Shown here in pieces: positions 1-8,488 of a stretch of 63,448 nucleotides of DNA. The position numbers were made by a program, and so were the translations under genes. The notes below the pieces were generated by a model. The model did no database searches. It saw only the letters and a list, made by a program, of their open reading frames with translations, and had not been told where the DNA came from. The DNA is from JAHEFU01 sp020440645 (GTDB lineage Bacteria > 4484-113 > JAFGCY01). Position 1 is the stretch's first letter, and each line of letters begins with the position of its first letter. The DNA lies in NCBI GenBank assembly GCA_020440645.1, contig JAGRNR010000017.1:1-63448 (forward strand), given 5' to 3'.

Positions 1-135
1 TATCTCTGCGCCAATAAAACCAGACTGGCGAGCGCGCTGCTGAGCAACTTGCTTGAGAACAATGATTCCCCCATTCCGCAAACGGATCTGTGCTGGTTGT
101 CCTCTGCTGCCTCGCTTAGTTGGCCAGCCCGCTAG
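1..135 (+). CDS. possible 3' end of a gene entering from the left (44 codons)
   Basis: Frame 1 is open from the first base to a TAG at 133-135. Its last bases overlap the stop codon of the convergent Fur-type gene. The 44 residues are not recognisable and there is no start in the window, so this could equally be non-coding. It is listed because convergent genes that touch at their stop codons are common in this window. Confidence 0.25.
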   Translation, partial: YLCANKTRLASALLSNLLENNDSPIPQTDLCWLSSAASLSWPAR

Positions 136-626
136 TTCCGGCTGACGTTCTCACGGCCGCTGCGTGCCGCGGTGCTGCCATTTTGCCTGGCGCAGTTGTG
201 GCAGTAGCCGCGCGCCTCGATGTGCGTCTGCTCCACCGTGCCCAGCTCGCCGACCGTATAAGGCAGTGCGATGCTGTCCAGCTTCTCGTCGAAGAAGTCC
301 TGCACCTTGCCGCAGGACAGGCAGACGAAATGGTGGTGCGGTCGCACATTGGCATCGAAGCGCACGCGCTCACGTGATGCGCCGAGCGTCTTGACGAGGC
401 CGAGATCCTGCAGCAGCCAGAGCGTGCGGTAGACGGTGTCAAGCGAGATGGTAGGGATGCGGCGGCGCACGCTCTTGTGGATGCTTTCCGCATCCGGGTG
501 CTCGGTGGTGCCGGACACCTCGCGGTAGACCTCCAGCCGCTGGTAGGTCATGCGGATCCCCGCCTTCAGGCAGGCCTCGCGCAGGCGCTGCTGGATGCCA
601 TCTTCCATGTCGTGCTGTTCGTGCAT
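132..626 (-). CDS. Fur-family metal/peroxide-responsive repressor, PerR-like
   Basis: A 164-residue protein of normal Fur-family length. The winged helix occupies about residues 20-90 (TYQR, then SLDTVYRTLWLL). The metal-binding dimerisation half contains HHHFVCLSCGKVQDF, with C102/C105, and a second pair C142/C145 (CHNC), which together form the structural zinc site of the family. The Asp in GKVQDF, where Fur usually has Glu, resembles PerR, so a peroxide sensor is slightly favoured over an iron sensor. Iron or zinc sensing cannot be excluded. An inverted repeat just upstream (638-654) is almost certainly its own operator, implying autoregulation. The start is the first ATG. An internal Met at codon 7 is an alternative. 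Confidence 0.93.
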   Translation of the reverse strand: MHEQHDMEDGIQQRLREACLKAGIRMTYQRLEVYREVSGTTEHPDAESIHKSVRRRIPTISLDTVYRTLWLLQDLGLVKTLGASRERVRFDANVRPHHHFVCLSCGKVQDFFDEKLDSIALPYTVGELGTVEQTHIEARGYCHNCARQNGSTAARSGRENVSRN

Positions 627-637
627 CGTTGACCTAC

Positions 638-654
638 TTAGGAATGATTCCTAA
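638..654 (-). promoter_or_regulatory. Fur/PerR box upstream of the Fur-family gene
   Basis: TTAGGAATGATTCCTAA is a perfect 8-1-8 inverted repeat with the form of a Per/Fur box. It lies 11 bp before the start codon. A TATACT -10 element (minus strand, 660-665) places the predicted transcription start inside the box, so a bound repressor would block initiation. Confidence 0.8.
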
Positions 655-828
655 ATTGGAGTATAACACAAAGAAGTTTAGAGTGGGGAGCTTGGAGTTT
701 GGAGTGTGGGATGGGGACTCGGGGGATGAAGGATGCGGGATGGGGGATGCGGGGAGCGCGTAGCGTAGTCATGCCTGTGCATGACATAGCTGCACATCAA
801 TCTCTGCAGATCGCTGGCAATGAAGCAG

Positions 829-872
829 GGCGGCGGTAACACCGCCGCCGGGATGGGGTATTACCCCATCCC
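829..872. repeat. two back-to-back perfect hairpins
   Basis: Hairpin one is GGCGGCGGT / ACCGCCGCC with loop AAC (829-849). Hairpin two is GGGATGGGG / CCCCATCCC with loop TATTA (850-872). No T-tract follows on either strand, so they are not simple intrinsic terminators. Confidence 0.7.
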
Positions 873-1085
873 TACTTCATTTCACCCTGTCATTGTGCGT
901 CACGCCGGAAACGTGATAGCCCACCACCCCATCCTTCAATTGCGCAGCTGCGTCACGCTTAAGCGTGACAACGCTACGCGCTCCGATCACTTCTCATTCT
1001 GCATCTCATTCTGCTTCTGTTTCTCATTCTGATTCTGCTCCTGCTCATACCCATCCCTCATCCCTCATCCCCCATTTGTAACCAG

Positions 1086-1091
1086 TAAACT
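1086..1091 (+). promoter_or_regulatory. -10-like TAAACT seven bases before a GTG start
   Basis: TAAACT is followed by seven bases and then the GTG start of the antiporter, with no Shine-Dalgarno and no clear -35. This is compatible with a leaderless transcript like others in the window. Confidence 0.35.
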
Positions 1092-1098
1092 ATTAGCA

Positions 1099-2811
1099 GT
1101 GAACCTGCCCTTCCCAGTCGCCCTGCTCGCCGGAGCCTCGCATCCCGAAAGCGCACTGCTGATCGACGTGATGGTGCTGGCCGTGGCGGCGATCATCGCC
1201 GCGCTGCTGCTGGGCAAGCTCAAACTGCCCGTCGTCAGCGGTTTCCTGCTGGCCGGTGCCGTGGCCGGGCCGCATGGGCTGGGCCTCGTGCGCAGCAGTG
1301 ACGACCTCAACATGCTCGGCGAAATCGGCGTGGCGCTGCTGCTTTTCACCATCGGCCTCGAATTCAGCCGCGAACGCATCAAGGCCGCCGGTCCACTGGC
1401 CCTGCTGGCCGGCGTGGCCCAGATCGGCCTGACAATCGGCATCGCCTTCATCGGCGGGATGGCCTTCGGGCTGACAAGCCAGCAGGCGCTGTTCCTCGGC
1501 ATGGTGCTGTCGCTGTCCAGCACGGCAATCGTGCTGCGCAGCCTGAAGGACCGCAACGAACTGGAGGCCCCGCACGGCCGGCTGATCCTCGGCACCCTGA
1601 TCATGCAGGACCTCGCGATCGTGCCGATGATCATCGCCGTGCCGCTGTTGCGCGGTGACGGGGGCTCGCTGGCAACGGAGCTCGGCAGCGTGGCGCTCAA
1701 GGCCACCCTGATCCTCGCCCTGACCTGGCTCAGTGCACGCTACGTCGTCAACTGGGTGCTCGAGCAGATCAGTGCCCTGCGCAGCCGCGACATCTTCCTT
1801 TTGACCGTGCTGACCCTCTCACTCGGCCTGGCCGGCATCACCGCCAAGGCCGGCCTGTCCCCGGCGCTCGGGGCCTTCATGGCGGGCATCATGCTGTCCA
1901 ACTCCGACTACGCGCACCGCACGCTCAGTGAGGTGATCCCGCTGCGCGATGTGTTCTTCTCGCTGTTCTTCGTGCTGATCGGCATGCTGTTCGACATGGG
2001 CGTGCTGTTCAGGCAGCCGCTGCTGGTGTTCGGCCTGCTCGGCGTGCTGCTGCTCGGCAAGGGCATCGTGGCAACGCTGGGCGGGATGTTCCTGCGCTTC
2101 CCGGCGCGGATCGCGATCATGTTCGGCTTCGGTCTCGCGCAGTTCGGCGAGTTCGGCTACATCCTGCTGATGGCCGGCCAGGCCGAAGGCGGCATCCTGC
2201 GTGACAACCTGGCCGGGCTGGCGGACGCCCTGCTCTGCGCCGGCCTGGTTTCGATGTTCCTCACCCCGCTGATCCTGCAGTCTGCACCGCACTTCAGCGC
2301 CGGCCAGCGCCTGCTCAGGCCGCTGGAGCGCTTGCTGCGCGCACGCGGCATGGACGAGGCGGACGAGGAGCATGGCTCGATGAGCGGGCATGTGATCATC
2401 GCCGGGATGGGCCCGAGCGGCCGGATGCTGGTTGAGGCCCTGCGCGCCGCCGGCCAGCCCTACCTGGTGCTTGAGCTGAACAGCCGCACGGTGCAGGAGC
2501 AGCGCCAGCAGGGCGAACCGGTCTACTATGGCGACGCCACCGCACGCGAGGTGCTGGAGCATGCCGGCATCGAGCGCGCCAGCGCACTGGCGCTGATGTT
2601 CAATGACGACGGCATCCTGCGCCGCGCGATCAGCCTCGTACGCGAGATGCGCGCCGACATCCCGGTGGTGGTGCGCACCCCGCTGGCCAGCCAGGTGCAG
2701 CCACTCAGCGAACTGGGGGCGACCCGTGTGGTGGCCGGTGAGCTGGCGGCAGGCGAGGCATTGACTGAAGCGGTGCTGGAGCTGTTGGATGATCCGCAGG
2801 CCAGGACCTGA
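1099..2811 (+). CDS. CPA2 monovalent cation/proton antiporter with RCK/TrkA-N domain (KefB/KefC/YbaL type)
   Basis: A 570-residue inner-membrane protein that exchanges K+ or Na+ for protons. Residues about 20-400 are a hydrophobic Na+/H+-exchanger domain with family landmarks GEIGVALLLFTIGLEF, LSLSSTAIVLRSL and GTLIMQDLAIVPM. A Rossmann RCK/TrkA-N domain follows (about 430-550), starting GHVIIAGMGPSG, in which the glycine motif keeps GxGxxG spacing and GDAT follows. The usual C-terminal TrkA-C domain is absent. The annotated start is GTG with no ribosome site. A -10-like TAAACT lies seven bases upstream. An ATG at codon 25 would start inside the first predicted helix and is less likely. The neighbour downstream is convergent, so the gene is monocistronic. 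Confidence 0.93.
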   Translation: MNLPFPVALLAGASHPESALLIDVMVLAVAAIIAALLLGKLKLPVVSGFLLAGAVAGPHGLGLVRSSDDLNMLGEIGVALLLFTIGLEFSRERIKAAGPLALLAGVAQIGLTIGIAFIGGMAFGLTSQQALFLGMVLSLSSTAIVLRSLKDRNELEAPHGRLILGTLIMQDLAIVPMIIAVPLLRGDGGSLATELGSVALKATLILALTWLSARYVVNWVLEQISALRSRDIFLLTVLTLSLGLAGITAKAGLSPALGAFMAGIMLSNSDYAHRTLSEVIPLRDVFFSLFFVLIGMLFDMGVLFRQPLLVFGLLGVLLLGKGIVATLGGMFLRFPARIAIMFGFGLAQFGEFGYILLMAGQAEGGILRDNLAGLADALLCAGLVSMFLTPLILQSAPHFSAGQRLLRPLERLLRARGMDEADEEHGSMSGHVIIAGMGPSGRMLVEALRAAGQPYLVLELNSRTVQEQRQQGEPVYYGDATAREVLEHAGIERASALALMFNDDGILRRAISLVREMRADIPVVVRTPLASQVQPLSELGATRVVAGELAAGEALTEAVLELLDDPQART

Positions 2812-2832
2812 TGGCCTTGGCAATCCAGCCTG

Positions 2833-4095
2833 TCAGGCAGCATTGCTGGCAACACCGGCGGCAGGTTTCCAGAGCATGAAACCGATCGCGGCCAGCAGCG
2901 CACCGACCGCACCGTAGGCAAACACCAGCCAGGGTCCGGGACCCTCCCACAGCAGCCCGGCCACGATGCTGGCAACGAGCGCTCCCGCCCCGGCAGTGAA
3001 TCCGAGCATGCCGCTGGCCGTGCCCTTCATTTCAGCCGGCACCAGTTCCATTGCAAAGGCCTTGCTCACACCTTCCGTGGCCGCCATGTACAAGCCGTAG
3101 ACCAGGAACAGCACCAGCAGGTGAAGTGTGCTGGATGCGAAGGCGAACCCGCAGTAGACCAGTGCGAACAGCAATAGCCCTGCGATGAGCAGGCTGCGCC
3201 GGCCGAGGACGTCCGACAGGCTGCCGAGGAAAGGGCTGGCAAGCGCATAGCTCAGGTTGTACAGGCAGTACAGCAGCACCACCGAAGTGGTTGCCAGCCC
3301 GAGCTCGCTGGCCCGCAGCAGGATGAACACATCGCTTGAATTGCAGAAGGCGAACAGGACCCAGATGAGCAGGTAGCGGCGGAAGTCCGTGGGCAGGCTC
3401 CCACTCGTAGCTTCCTGCCGCACCGCCGCCACCGTCTCAATCGGCTGTGCCTTTTCCTGCCTGCGCCGGTCGCGCACCAGCAGCACCAGCCCGGCACCCA
3501 GCAGTCCCGGGACCACCGCCAGCCAAAGCACCTGCCGCAGGTTGTCATTGTTTAGCTGCAGCAGCATCAGCGCAAGCAGCGGGCCGACCACCGCGCCGAG
3601 CGTGTCCATCCCGCGGTGCACGCCGAAGGCCTTGCCAAGGTAAGCCCTGTCAACGCTGTCCGACAGCAAGGCATCTCGCGGTGCACTGCGCAGTCCCTTG
3701 CCGAAGCGGTCGGTCACGCGCGCCAGAAGCGCCAGCGGCCAGCTGCCCGCCAGCGCGAGCAGGCCCTTGGCCAGGGCGGCCATGCTGTAGCCGGCGGCAA
3801 TGAAGCGGCGGCGCCGGCCAAGGCGGTCGGACCAGCGGCCGGCCAGCGGCTTGAGGATGCTGGCAACAGCTTCCGCACAACCCTCGATCACACCGACCAG
3901 CCCGACCGGTGCCCCGAGCACGCCGGTGAGGAACAGCGGGATCAGCGGATAGAGCATTTCGCTGGAGACATCGGCGAAGAATGACACCCAGCCCAGCAGC
4001 AGCACATTGCGGTTCAGCCCCCTGAGCGGGCCGGCCCGGTAGGTGGCGCTTTCCGGGGCTGCCGGAGATTCATGCGGCTGCGGATCTGTCTTCAT
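2833..4095 (-). CDS. major facilitator superfamily transporter
   Basis: A 420-residue inner-membrane protein with twelve likely helices. After a hydrophilic N-terminus of about 25 residues comes LLGWVSFFADVSSEMLYPL, typical of a prokaryotic MFS subgroup of unknown substrate. The MFS cytoplasmic loop signature GRWSDRLGRRR lies between helices 2 and 3, and a repeat of it (GSLSDVLGRRS) lies in the second half. The substrate cannot be inferred. The reading frame extends upstream to an ATG at 4128. I chose the ATG at 4095 because the extra residues look non-coding, but neither start has a good ribosome site. Its 3' end faces the antiporter gene 21 bp away, and its 5' end is divergent from the transglutaminase-like gene. 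Confidence 0.88.
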   Translation of the reverse strand: MKTDPQPHESPAAPESATYRAGPLRGLNRNVLLLGWVSFFADVSSEMLYPLIPLFLTGVLGAPVGLVGVIEGCAEAVASILKPLAGRWSDRLGRRRRFIAAGYSMAALAKGLLALAGSWPLALLARVTDRFGKGLRSAPRDALLSDSVDRAYLGKAFGVHRGMDTLGAVVGPLLALMLLQLNNDNLRQVLWLAVVPGLLGAGLVLLVRDRRRQEKAQPIETVAAVRQEATSGSLPTDFRRYLLIWVLFAFCNSSDVFILLRASELGLATTSVVLLYCLYNLSYALASPFLGSLSDVLGRRSLLIAGLLLFALVYCGFAFASSTLHLLVLFLVYGLYMAATEGVSKAFAMELVPAEMKGTASGMLGFTAGAGALVASIVAGLLWEGPGPWLVFAYGAVGALLAAIGFMLWKPAAGVASNAA

Positions 4096-4193
4096 GGCGT
4101 GCTGTGGCTGTGCATCGCCGCAGAGCATAGCAGCAGCGGGGCCAGCCTGTAGTAAAGTGGAGGCGGCGCAGCCCGCGCCACTGGTGGAAGATC

Positions 4194-5939
4194 GTGAGAC
4201 TCAGCACCCCGGCGATTGTTGCCATACTCCTCAGCTGCTGCATGGCAGCCCCGTCGCAGGCAGCGCAGGCCATCAAGCGCGATGCAGCGCTGCCGGACTA
4301 CGCCCGCGAATACATCGCCGGCAATTTCTTCAACGGCACGGACCCGAGTGACCCGGCGATTGCCGACGCGGTAGAGATCCTCAGCATCCCGCCGGGAATG
4401 GAAGCGGACATAAGATCACTTGACTGGGAGGCCGGGCAGCTTGATCGATTCGCCACGCCGAAGCTGTACTTGCTGGTGGACTGCCCGGATGGCAGCATCC
4501 ACGCGCTGATGTTTCGCGATGGCCGCAAGCGCAATGACCGCACCTTGGATGACTCGCGGGCCCGGGTACTGCGCCGCCTGTACTCCGCAGAATTGTGGCA
4601 GCTAGAAGCGGACGATGCGCTGCTCTGGACCAATGAGGATTACGATCTCGATGCGGAAGCAATCTGGCAATCAGTGCTCGCAGAGAACGCGGATAACCCA
4701 TGGGATGATGAGACACTGGCTCGCGCATATGACAATTACAGTGCGGAAACCAGTGCAACTGATGAACTGGCTCAAGCACTGAGTGCCCTGATGGCGAAGG
4801 AGTATTCCCATGAATCCGCCCGCGCGGCGATCTGGCTGATCTCGCGCATGGATGCCATGAGCTTCCGCCGCGAAAATGGCACGGACAGCATTCCCGACCT
4901 GCAGGCTGTCAACGCGCGGGTGTTCTACGAGAATGTGTATTACGCCGTCAAGGCGCGCGCTGAATTCCCCTGGGCCGCCGATGTCAGCGAAAGCGATTTC
5001 CTGCAGCAGGTGCTCTCCCCGCGCGGATCCGGCGAGCCGCTGCAGCGCTGGCGCCGCCACTTCTACATGGCGATGCTGCCGGAGCTCGTCGGGCTGGGAG
5101 CGGAGGATTCCGCGCAGGCGATCAGCGTGGCCCGCAATGCCTATGCCGACTACTACCAGTACGAGGGCGACACCACCTGGGAGGACTTCGGCATGCTGAC
5201 ATCGCTTGCGGTGCATGAGGGCCGCTGCGAGGACTGCAGCAACGTGGAGAATGCCTTCCTGCGCGCGCTCGGCGTGCCGGGCTGCCAGGCCTACACCCCG
5301 TGGTGGGGGCACCAGGATGGCAACCACGCCTGGACCTGGATCCGCGGGCTGGGCGAGCCGCCGGGGGATGGCCGCAACGGCGTGAAGGTCTACGTCAAGA
5401 CCTGGGATGGCAACGAGGATGTGACCGCCGAGTACACCCCGGTGACCGAGATCATGGTGCCGGACCGCAGCAGTGGCGAGGTGGCGCTGATGGTCTGGAA
5501 CAGTGACGACTGGCGCAGGCTGTGCACAGCGAACGCTGCGGACGGGGCGGCCGTGTTCAGTGACGTTGGCTGCCGGCTGAACCAGGCGCTCTGCTTCCGC
5601 CAGGAAGGCACAGCGGACATGGTATGCGACCTGCGCAGCGACGGCAGTTACCGCTGGCTTAACCTGAGCCCCGGTGCCGATGACCCGGCGGCCGGCTTCA
5701 CCGTCAACTACGACAAGACCACCCCCGTCGGTGAGATGTCCCCGGACGAGGACTACGAGCTGCTCTACTACAGCGAGGAGGGCTGGATGGCCGCCCCCGC
5801 GGAGCGCCTGTCCACCGGCGGCTTCACTTTCATTGGCAACGCCGACCGGCTGTACCGCATCACCGGTCCGGGCATTGCCAACCGCCCGTTCACGGTGGAA
5901 CTGGATGACAGCGGCGAGGTCCTCACGCTGAAGCGCTAA
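4194..5939 (+). CDS. exported transglutaminase-like domain protein
   Basis: A 581-residue protein with a signal peptide (MRLSTPAIVAILLSCCMAAP, then SQAAQA). LLSC could be a lipobox, but cleavage after SQA is also plausible. The central part carries a transglutaminase-like papain-fold core: GRCEDCSN at about 343-350 (candidate nucleophile C348), LGVPG, GNHAWTWI with H near 377, and KTWDGNEDVT with the Asp about 27 residues later, in the order Cys-His-Asp. DVTAEYTPV matches the sequence seen after the Asp in secreted bacterial family members. The start is GTG with GGAAG just upstream. About 250 residues before the core and 150 after it are unrecognised. Whether it cross-links or hydrolyses peptides is unknown. 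Confidence 0.7.
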   Translation: MRLSTPAIVAILLSCCMAAPSQAAQAIKRDAALPDYAREYIAGNFFNGTDPSDPAIADAVEILSIPPGMEADIRSLDWEAGQLDRFATPKLYLLVDCPDGSIHALMFRDGRKRNDRTLDDSRARVLRRLYSAELWQLEADDALLWTNEDYDLDAEAIWQSVLAENADNPWDDETLARAYDNYSAETSATDELAQALSALMAKEYSHESARAAIWLISRMDAMSFRRENGTDSIPDLQAVNARVFYENVYYAVKARAEFPWAADVSESDFLQQVLSPRGSGEPLQRWRRHFYMAMLPELVGLGAEDSAQAISVARNAYADYYQYEGDTTWEDFGMLTSLAVHEGRCEDCSNVENAFLRALGVPGCQAYTPWWGHQDGNHAWTWIRGLGEPPGDGRNGVKVYVKTWDGNEDVTAEYTPVTEIMVPDRSSGEVALMVWNSDDWRRLCTANAADGAAVFSDVGCRLNQALCFRQEGTADMVCDLRSDGSYRWLNLSPGADDPAAGFTVNYDKTTPVGEMSPDEDYELLYYSEEGWMAAPAERLSTGGFTFIGNADRLYRITGPGIANRPFTVELDDSGEVLTLKR

Positions 5940-5945
5940 GGGGGG

Positions 5946-8138
5946 CTACTGCACCGGCAGCGCCAGCACCAGCTGGCCGCCGTTGAGGTAGTTGCCGCCG
6001 TTCATGTCAGCCGTGCTCGTCACGCTGTCAGCCTGCACCGCGAACAGCAGGCCCTCGCCGGCCATCGTCGGCACCGGGATGATGCCGCTGGTTTCCCAGA
6101 TGTTGATCCCGCCATCCAGTAGTTCCTGCATGGTGTTCACCCCGTCATAGGGCGTCTGGTCCTGCTGGATCACCAGCTGCTGGCCGCTGCCATCCAGCGC
6201 CATGCGCCAGATGCCGCAGTTGCGGTTCTCGGTGGCGATCTGCGTCTTCGGGGCACCGGTGTTGGCATCCTCCATGATGTAGAGCATGCCCTGGCTGTCA
6301 ATCGTCACATTGTCCGGGCTGATGAAGCTGCCCGGCCCGCCCTGGGTGACCATCGTCAGCGTGGCCTCGCCAAGCGGGTCAGCCGGGTTCATCTCGAGGC
6401 GGAACAGTGAGCCGTACACGTCATAGCTGCCGTTGCCACCGGTGGACACGAAATAGATGTGGGAAGGATTCATCGGGTCGATGTTGCCGTCCTCGGTACG
6501 CAGGAAATCCGTGCCGCGCTCATCCCCACCCTCGCTCCAGGCGTGGTAGGCGGCGGCATCGGCGTAGTGCTCAAGGGGGATGGCGGCCCAGGTGGCCTTG
6601 TAGGCCTCAGCGGGATTCATGCCGTCGCTGTTCTGCAGGAAGTTGCCATCGCCATCCTCTATGTTGAGCACGTAGCTGGCGCCCCCGCTGAAGCCGTCCG
6701 GGTCAGCGCCGTCTCGGGCATCCACGTAGAGCACGATCGGCCGGCCGGTGCGGTCTTCCAGGCCGATGAGCGCCGTGGTGTCCGGGTAGATGGACAACGG
6801 GATGTTCGTCTCCCGCGCCATGCTCTGCGCATTCTCGATCCTCTCGGCATGGCCGTCAGTATGCATCGCCCAGGCGAAGCCGTCATCCTCCTCCTCGCCG
6901 GGCAGGAACAGCGGCAGGCCGTCATCGAACAATGTGGTCAGCTGGGCCGAGCAGAACAGGCTGAAGATGTAGCCGCTCTGCACGACGCTGCCGCTGTCAA
7001 TCTTCACGCTGCCAAGTTCGGTCCCGCCATCCATGATATTGGAGACGAGGTTCATGCCGCCGAGGCATTGCCAGTCCTGGTTGAACATGAACAGCGAGAC
7101 CCGTGCGCCCTCGATCTGCCCGCCGATGGTCTTAGAGAAGTCGGTGCTGGTGCCGCGGCGGATCTCATGGTTGACCCACAGCCAATGGTAGCCATTGGCC
7201 TCGAACTGCCCGAGCCCGTCAGGCTTGCCGGTCAGCGCGAAGGTCAGCGCCGGGTCAGGCGTCAGGTCCGGCCAAGTGCCGACCAGCAGCGGCACCTCAT
7301 CGCCGACCGTCAGCAGGGCCTGCAGTGCCAGGCCGCTGTCCGGCATGGCAACGGCCTGCAGCGGGCCGGATGTGCTGAAGCCGGGCCAGGGGTGCATCGC
7401 GACATTGCCGGCGATTCCCTCACCCCCGGCATCATAGGGCAGCACGCGGTAGTGCATCCCGCCGCTGCTGTCCAGCTGCAGGCTGAACCCGCGCTGCATG
7501 CCTGCCCCGATGGCGCTCTGGGCGAACAGCACATCCTGCACATTCTCCCAAGGTTCGTTCCCATCAGCACTGCGTTGGATGCGGTAACCGTCCACGCGGC
7601 GCAGGAAGTTGCTGCCGATCGGGGTCACATCCGAGATGTTGACCTCGCCGTTGCGGTCGTTGTCAGTGGCCTGCGCTGCTTCCCAGCCGGAGCCGCTGTC
7701 AGACTTGCCGAGGTGGATCCCGATCGGGGTCAGGTCGGCGATGTTCACCTCGCTGTTGAGGTCACCGTCACCCTGGTTGCGATAGGTCCAGTTGAGCGTG
7801 GCCGTGCCGTCCCCGTTGTCAGTCACGTTCAGGTCGTCCACGGCGCTGAGGCTGGAATCCGGTGCGGCGGAGCTGAAGCGTTCCTGCCCGCTGGCCTCCA
7901 GTGCGGAAAGCAGGCTGCGCTGCAGCGTGCCGTACAGCTGCGGATCCACACCCTCCGGTGCGCGCTGCAGGAGCAGTTCCTCGCGCACTGATTCAAGCGG
8001 AACCGTTTCCAGCTGTGGCAGCGGTTCAGCGGCTGGCACATCAACGGAGCCGCTATCCTGCGTGCCGCAGGCGCTTAGCAGGATTGCTGCTGTCATTATG
8101 AAAATGGTGCTGGAAGGGTGCAGCGGTACTCGACGCAT
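5946..8138 (-). CDS. lipoprotein with dockerin-like EF-hand pair and PhoX/DUF839-like domain
   Basis: A 730-residue protein. Residues 10-24 form a lipoprotein signal (lipobox LSAC, C24). Residues about 60-120 (PEGVDPQLYGTL, SAAP, TATLNWTYRNQG) lead into two EF-hand-like repeats at 125-144 (DGDLNSEVNIADLTPIGIHL) and 160-180 (NDRNGEVNISDVTPIGSNF), the layout of a type I dockerin. From about 265 to the end the protein resembles the PhoX/DUF839 calcium-dependent phosphatase-like family: DGLGQFEANGYHWLWVNHE, FISPDNVTIDSQG and GIWRM. It is 50 bp shorter-spaced in function to, and clearly paralogous with, the next gene upstream, which lacks the dockerin part. AGAGGAAT precedes the ATG. Enzyme activity is inferred from family only. 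Confidence 0.8.
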   Translation of the reverse strand: MRRVPLHPSSTIFIMTAAILLSACGTQDSGSVDVPAAEPLPQLETVPLESVREELLLQRAPEGVDPQLYGTLQRSLLSALEASGQERFSSAAPDSSLSAVDDLNVTDNGDGTATLNWTYRNQGDGDLNSEVNIADLTPIGIHLGKSDSGSGWEAAQATDNDRNGEVNISDVTPIGSNFLRRVDGYRIQRSADGNEPWENVQDVLFAQSAIGAGMQRGFSLQLDSSGGMHYRVLPYDAGGEGIAGNVAMHPWPGFSTSGPLQAVAMPDSGLALQALLTVGDEVPLLVGTWPDLTPDPALTFALTGKPDGLGQFEANGYHWLWVNHEIRRGTSTDFSKTIGGQIEGARVSLFMFNQDWQCLGGMNLVSNIMDGGTELGSVKIDSGSVVQSGYIFSLFCSAQLTTLFDDGLPLFLPGEEEDDGFAWAMHTDGHAERIENAQSMARETNIPLSIYPDTTALIGLEDRTGRPIVLYVDARDGADPDGFSGGASYVLNIEDGDGNFLQNSDGMNPAEAYKATWAAIPLEHYADAAAYHAWSEGGDERGTDFLRTEDGNIDPMNPSHIYFVSTGGNGSYDVYGSLFRLEMNPADPLGEATLTMVTQGGPGSFISPDNVTIDSQGMLYIMEDANTGAPKTQIATENRNCGIWRMALDGSGQQLVIQQDQTPYDGVNTMQELLDGGINIWETSGIIPVPTMAGEGLLFAVQADSVTSTADMNGGNYLNGGQLVLALPVQ

Positions 8139-8488
8139 GGTTATTCCTCTGGTCCGACCGGCTTACAGTACTTGCTTCCGGCCCAACAGCAGATTAGCAG
8201 TAAAACCGGGAAATGAGATAAAGGATGCAGCGGGGACGGCTATTGCCTGCCGTCCCGCCGCTTGCGATGGATGAAAGGTGCGAAGCTTGCCATGCCGGCA
8301 TTGATAAGGGGGATCATCCTCCGCCGGCGGGCTGGGACCGCGCGGCGGAGGCTTGGTTCCAATCTGATACTCTCTGTCAACAGGATATCCCTGCGATGTG
8401 TGATTGCCGGAAAGATCCTGCGGGAGAAAACAAAAAGCGGCGGGATTTACCCGCCGCCTGTGGTTCCGTTGACCGGGGACTGTGTTCC
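8139..8488. other. 350-bp intergenic region between two paralogous lipoprotein genes
   Basis: It contains a terminator for the upstream gene (8431-8457), a further perfect 8-bp hairpin GGGACGGC / GCCGTCCC at 8233-8256 without a T-tract, and presumably the promoter of the downstream gene. No supported gene is seen. Confidence 0.6.
8431..8457 (-). terminator. intrinsic terminator of the DUF839 lipoprotein gene
   Basis: GCGGCGGG-ATTTA-CCCGCCGC (8437-8457) is a perfect 8-bp stem followed on the minus strand by TTTTTGTTTT, 32 bp after the stop codon. Confidence 0.88.

Larger units (their letters stand above)
655..1098. other. 444-bp intergenic region rich in hairpins and purine/pyrimidine tracts
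   Basis: No credible gene is present. The left part (about 680-760) is a degenerate purine-rich tract with repeated GGGGATG-type words, and the right part (about 990-1075) is a pyrimidine tract with repeated TCATTCTG and CCCTCATC words. The two tracts are roughly complementary. Between them lie two adjacent hairpins (829-872), a 10-bp palindrome CGCAGCTGCG (943-952) and an 18-bp palindrome GTCACGCTTAAGCGTGAC (952-969). A structured RNA or a repeat element is possible. Confidence 0.6.

Noticed and set aside
820..1032. 70-codon open frame in the first intergenic region
   Set aside because: It runs through both hairpins and a pyrimidine tract, giving a low-complexity Phe/Cys/Ser end. No ribosome site.
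6459..7991. 510-codon open frame opposite the dockerin-PhoX gene
   Set aside because: Antisense shadow with biased Ala/Val/Gly composition and no recognisable motif.
5946..8138. Cellulosome component
   Set aside because: The dockerin-like pair is on lipoproteins with phosphatase- and protease-like parts. No cohesin, scaffoldin or glycoside hydrolase is in the window.
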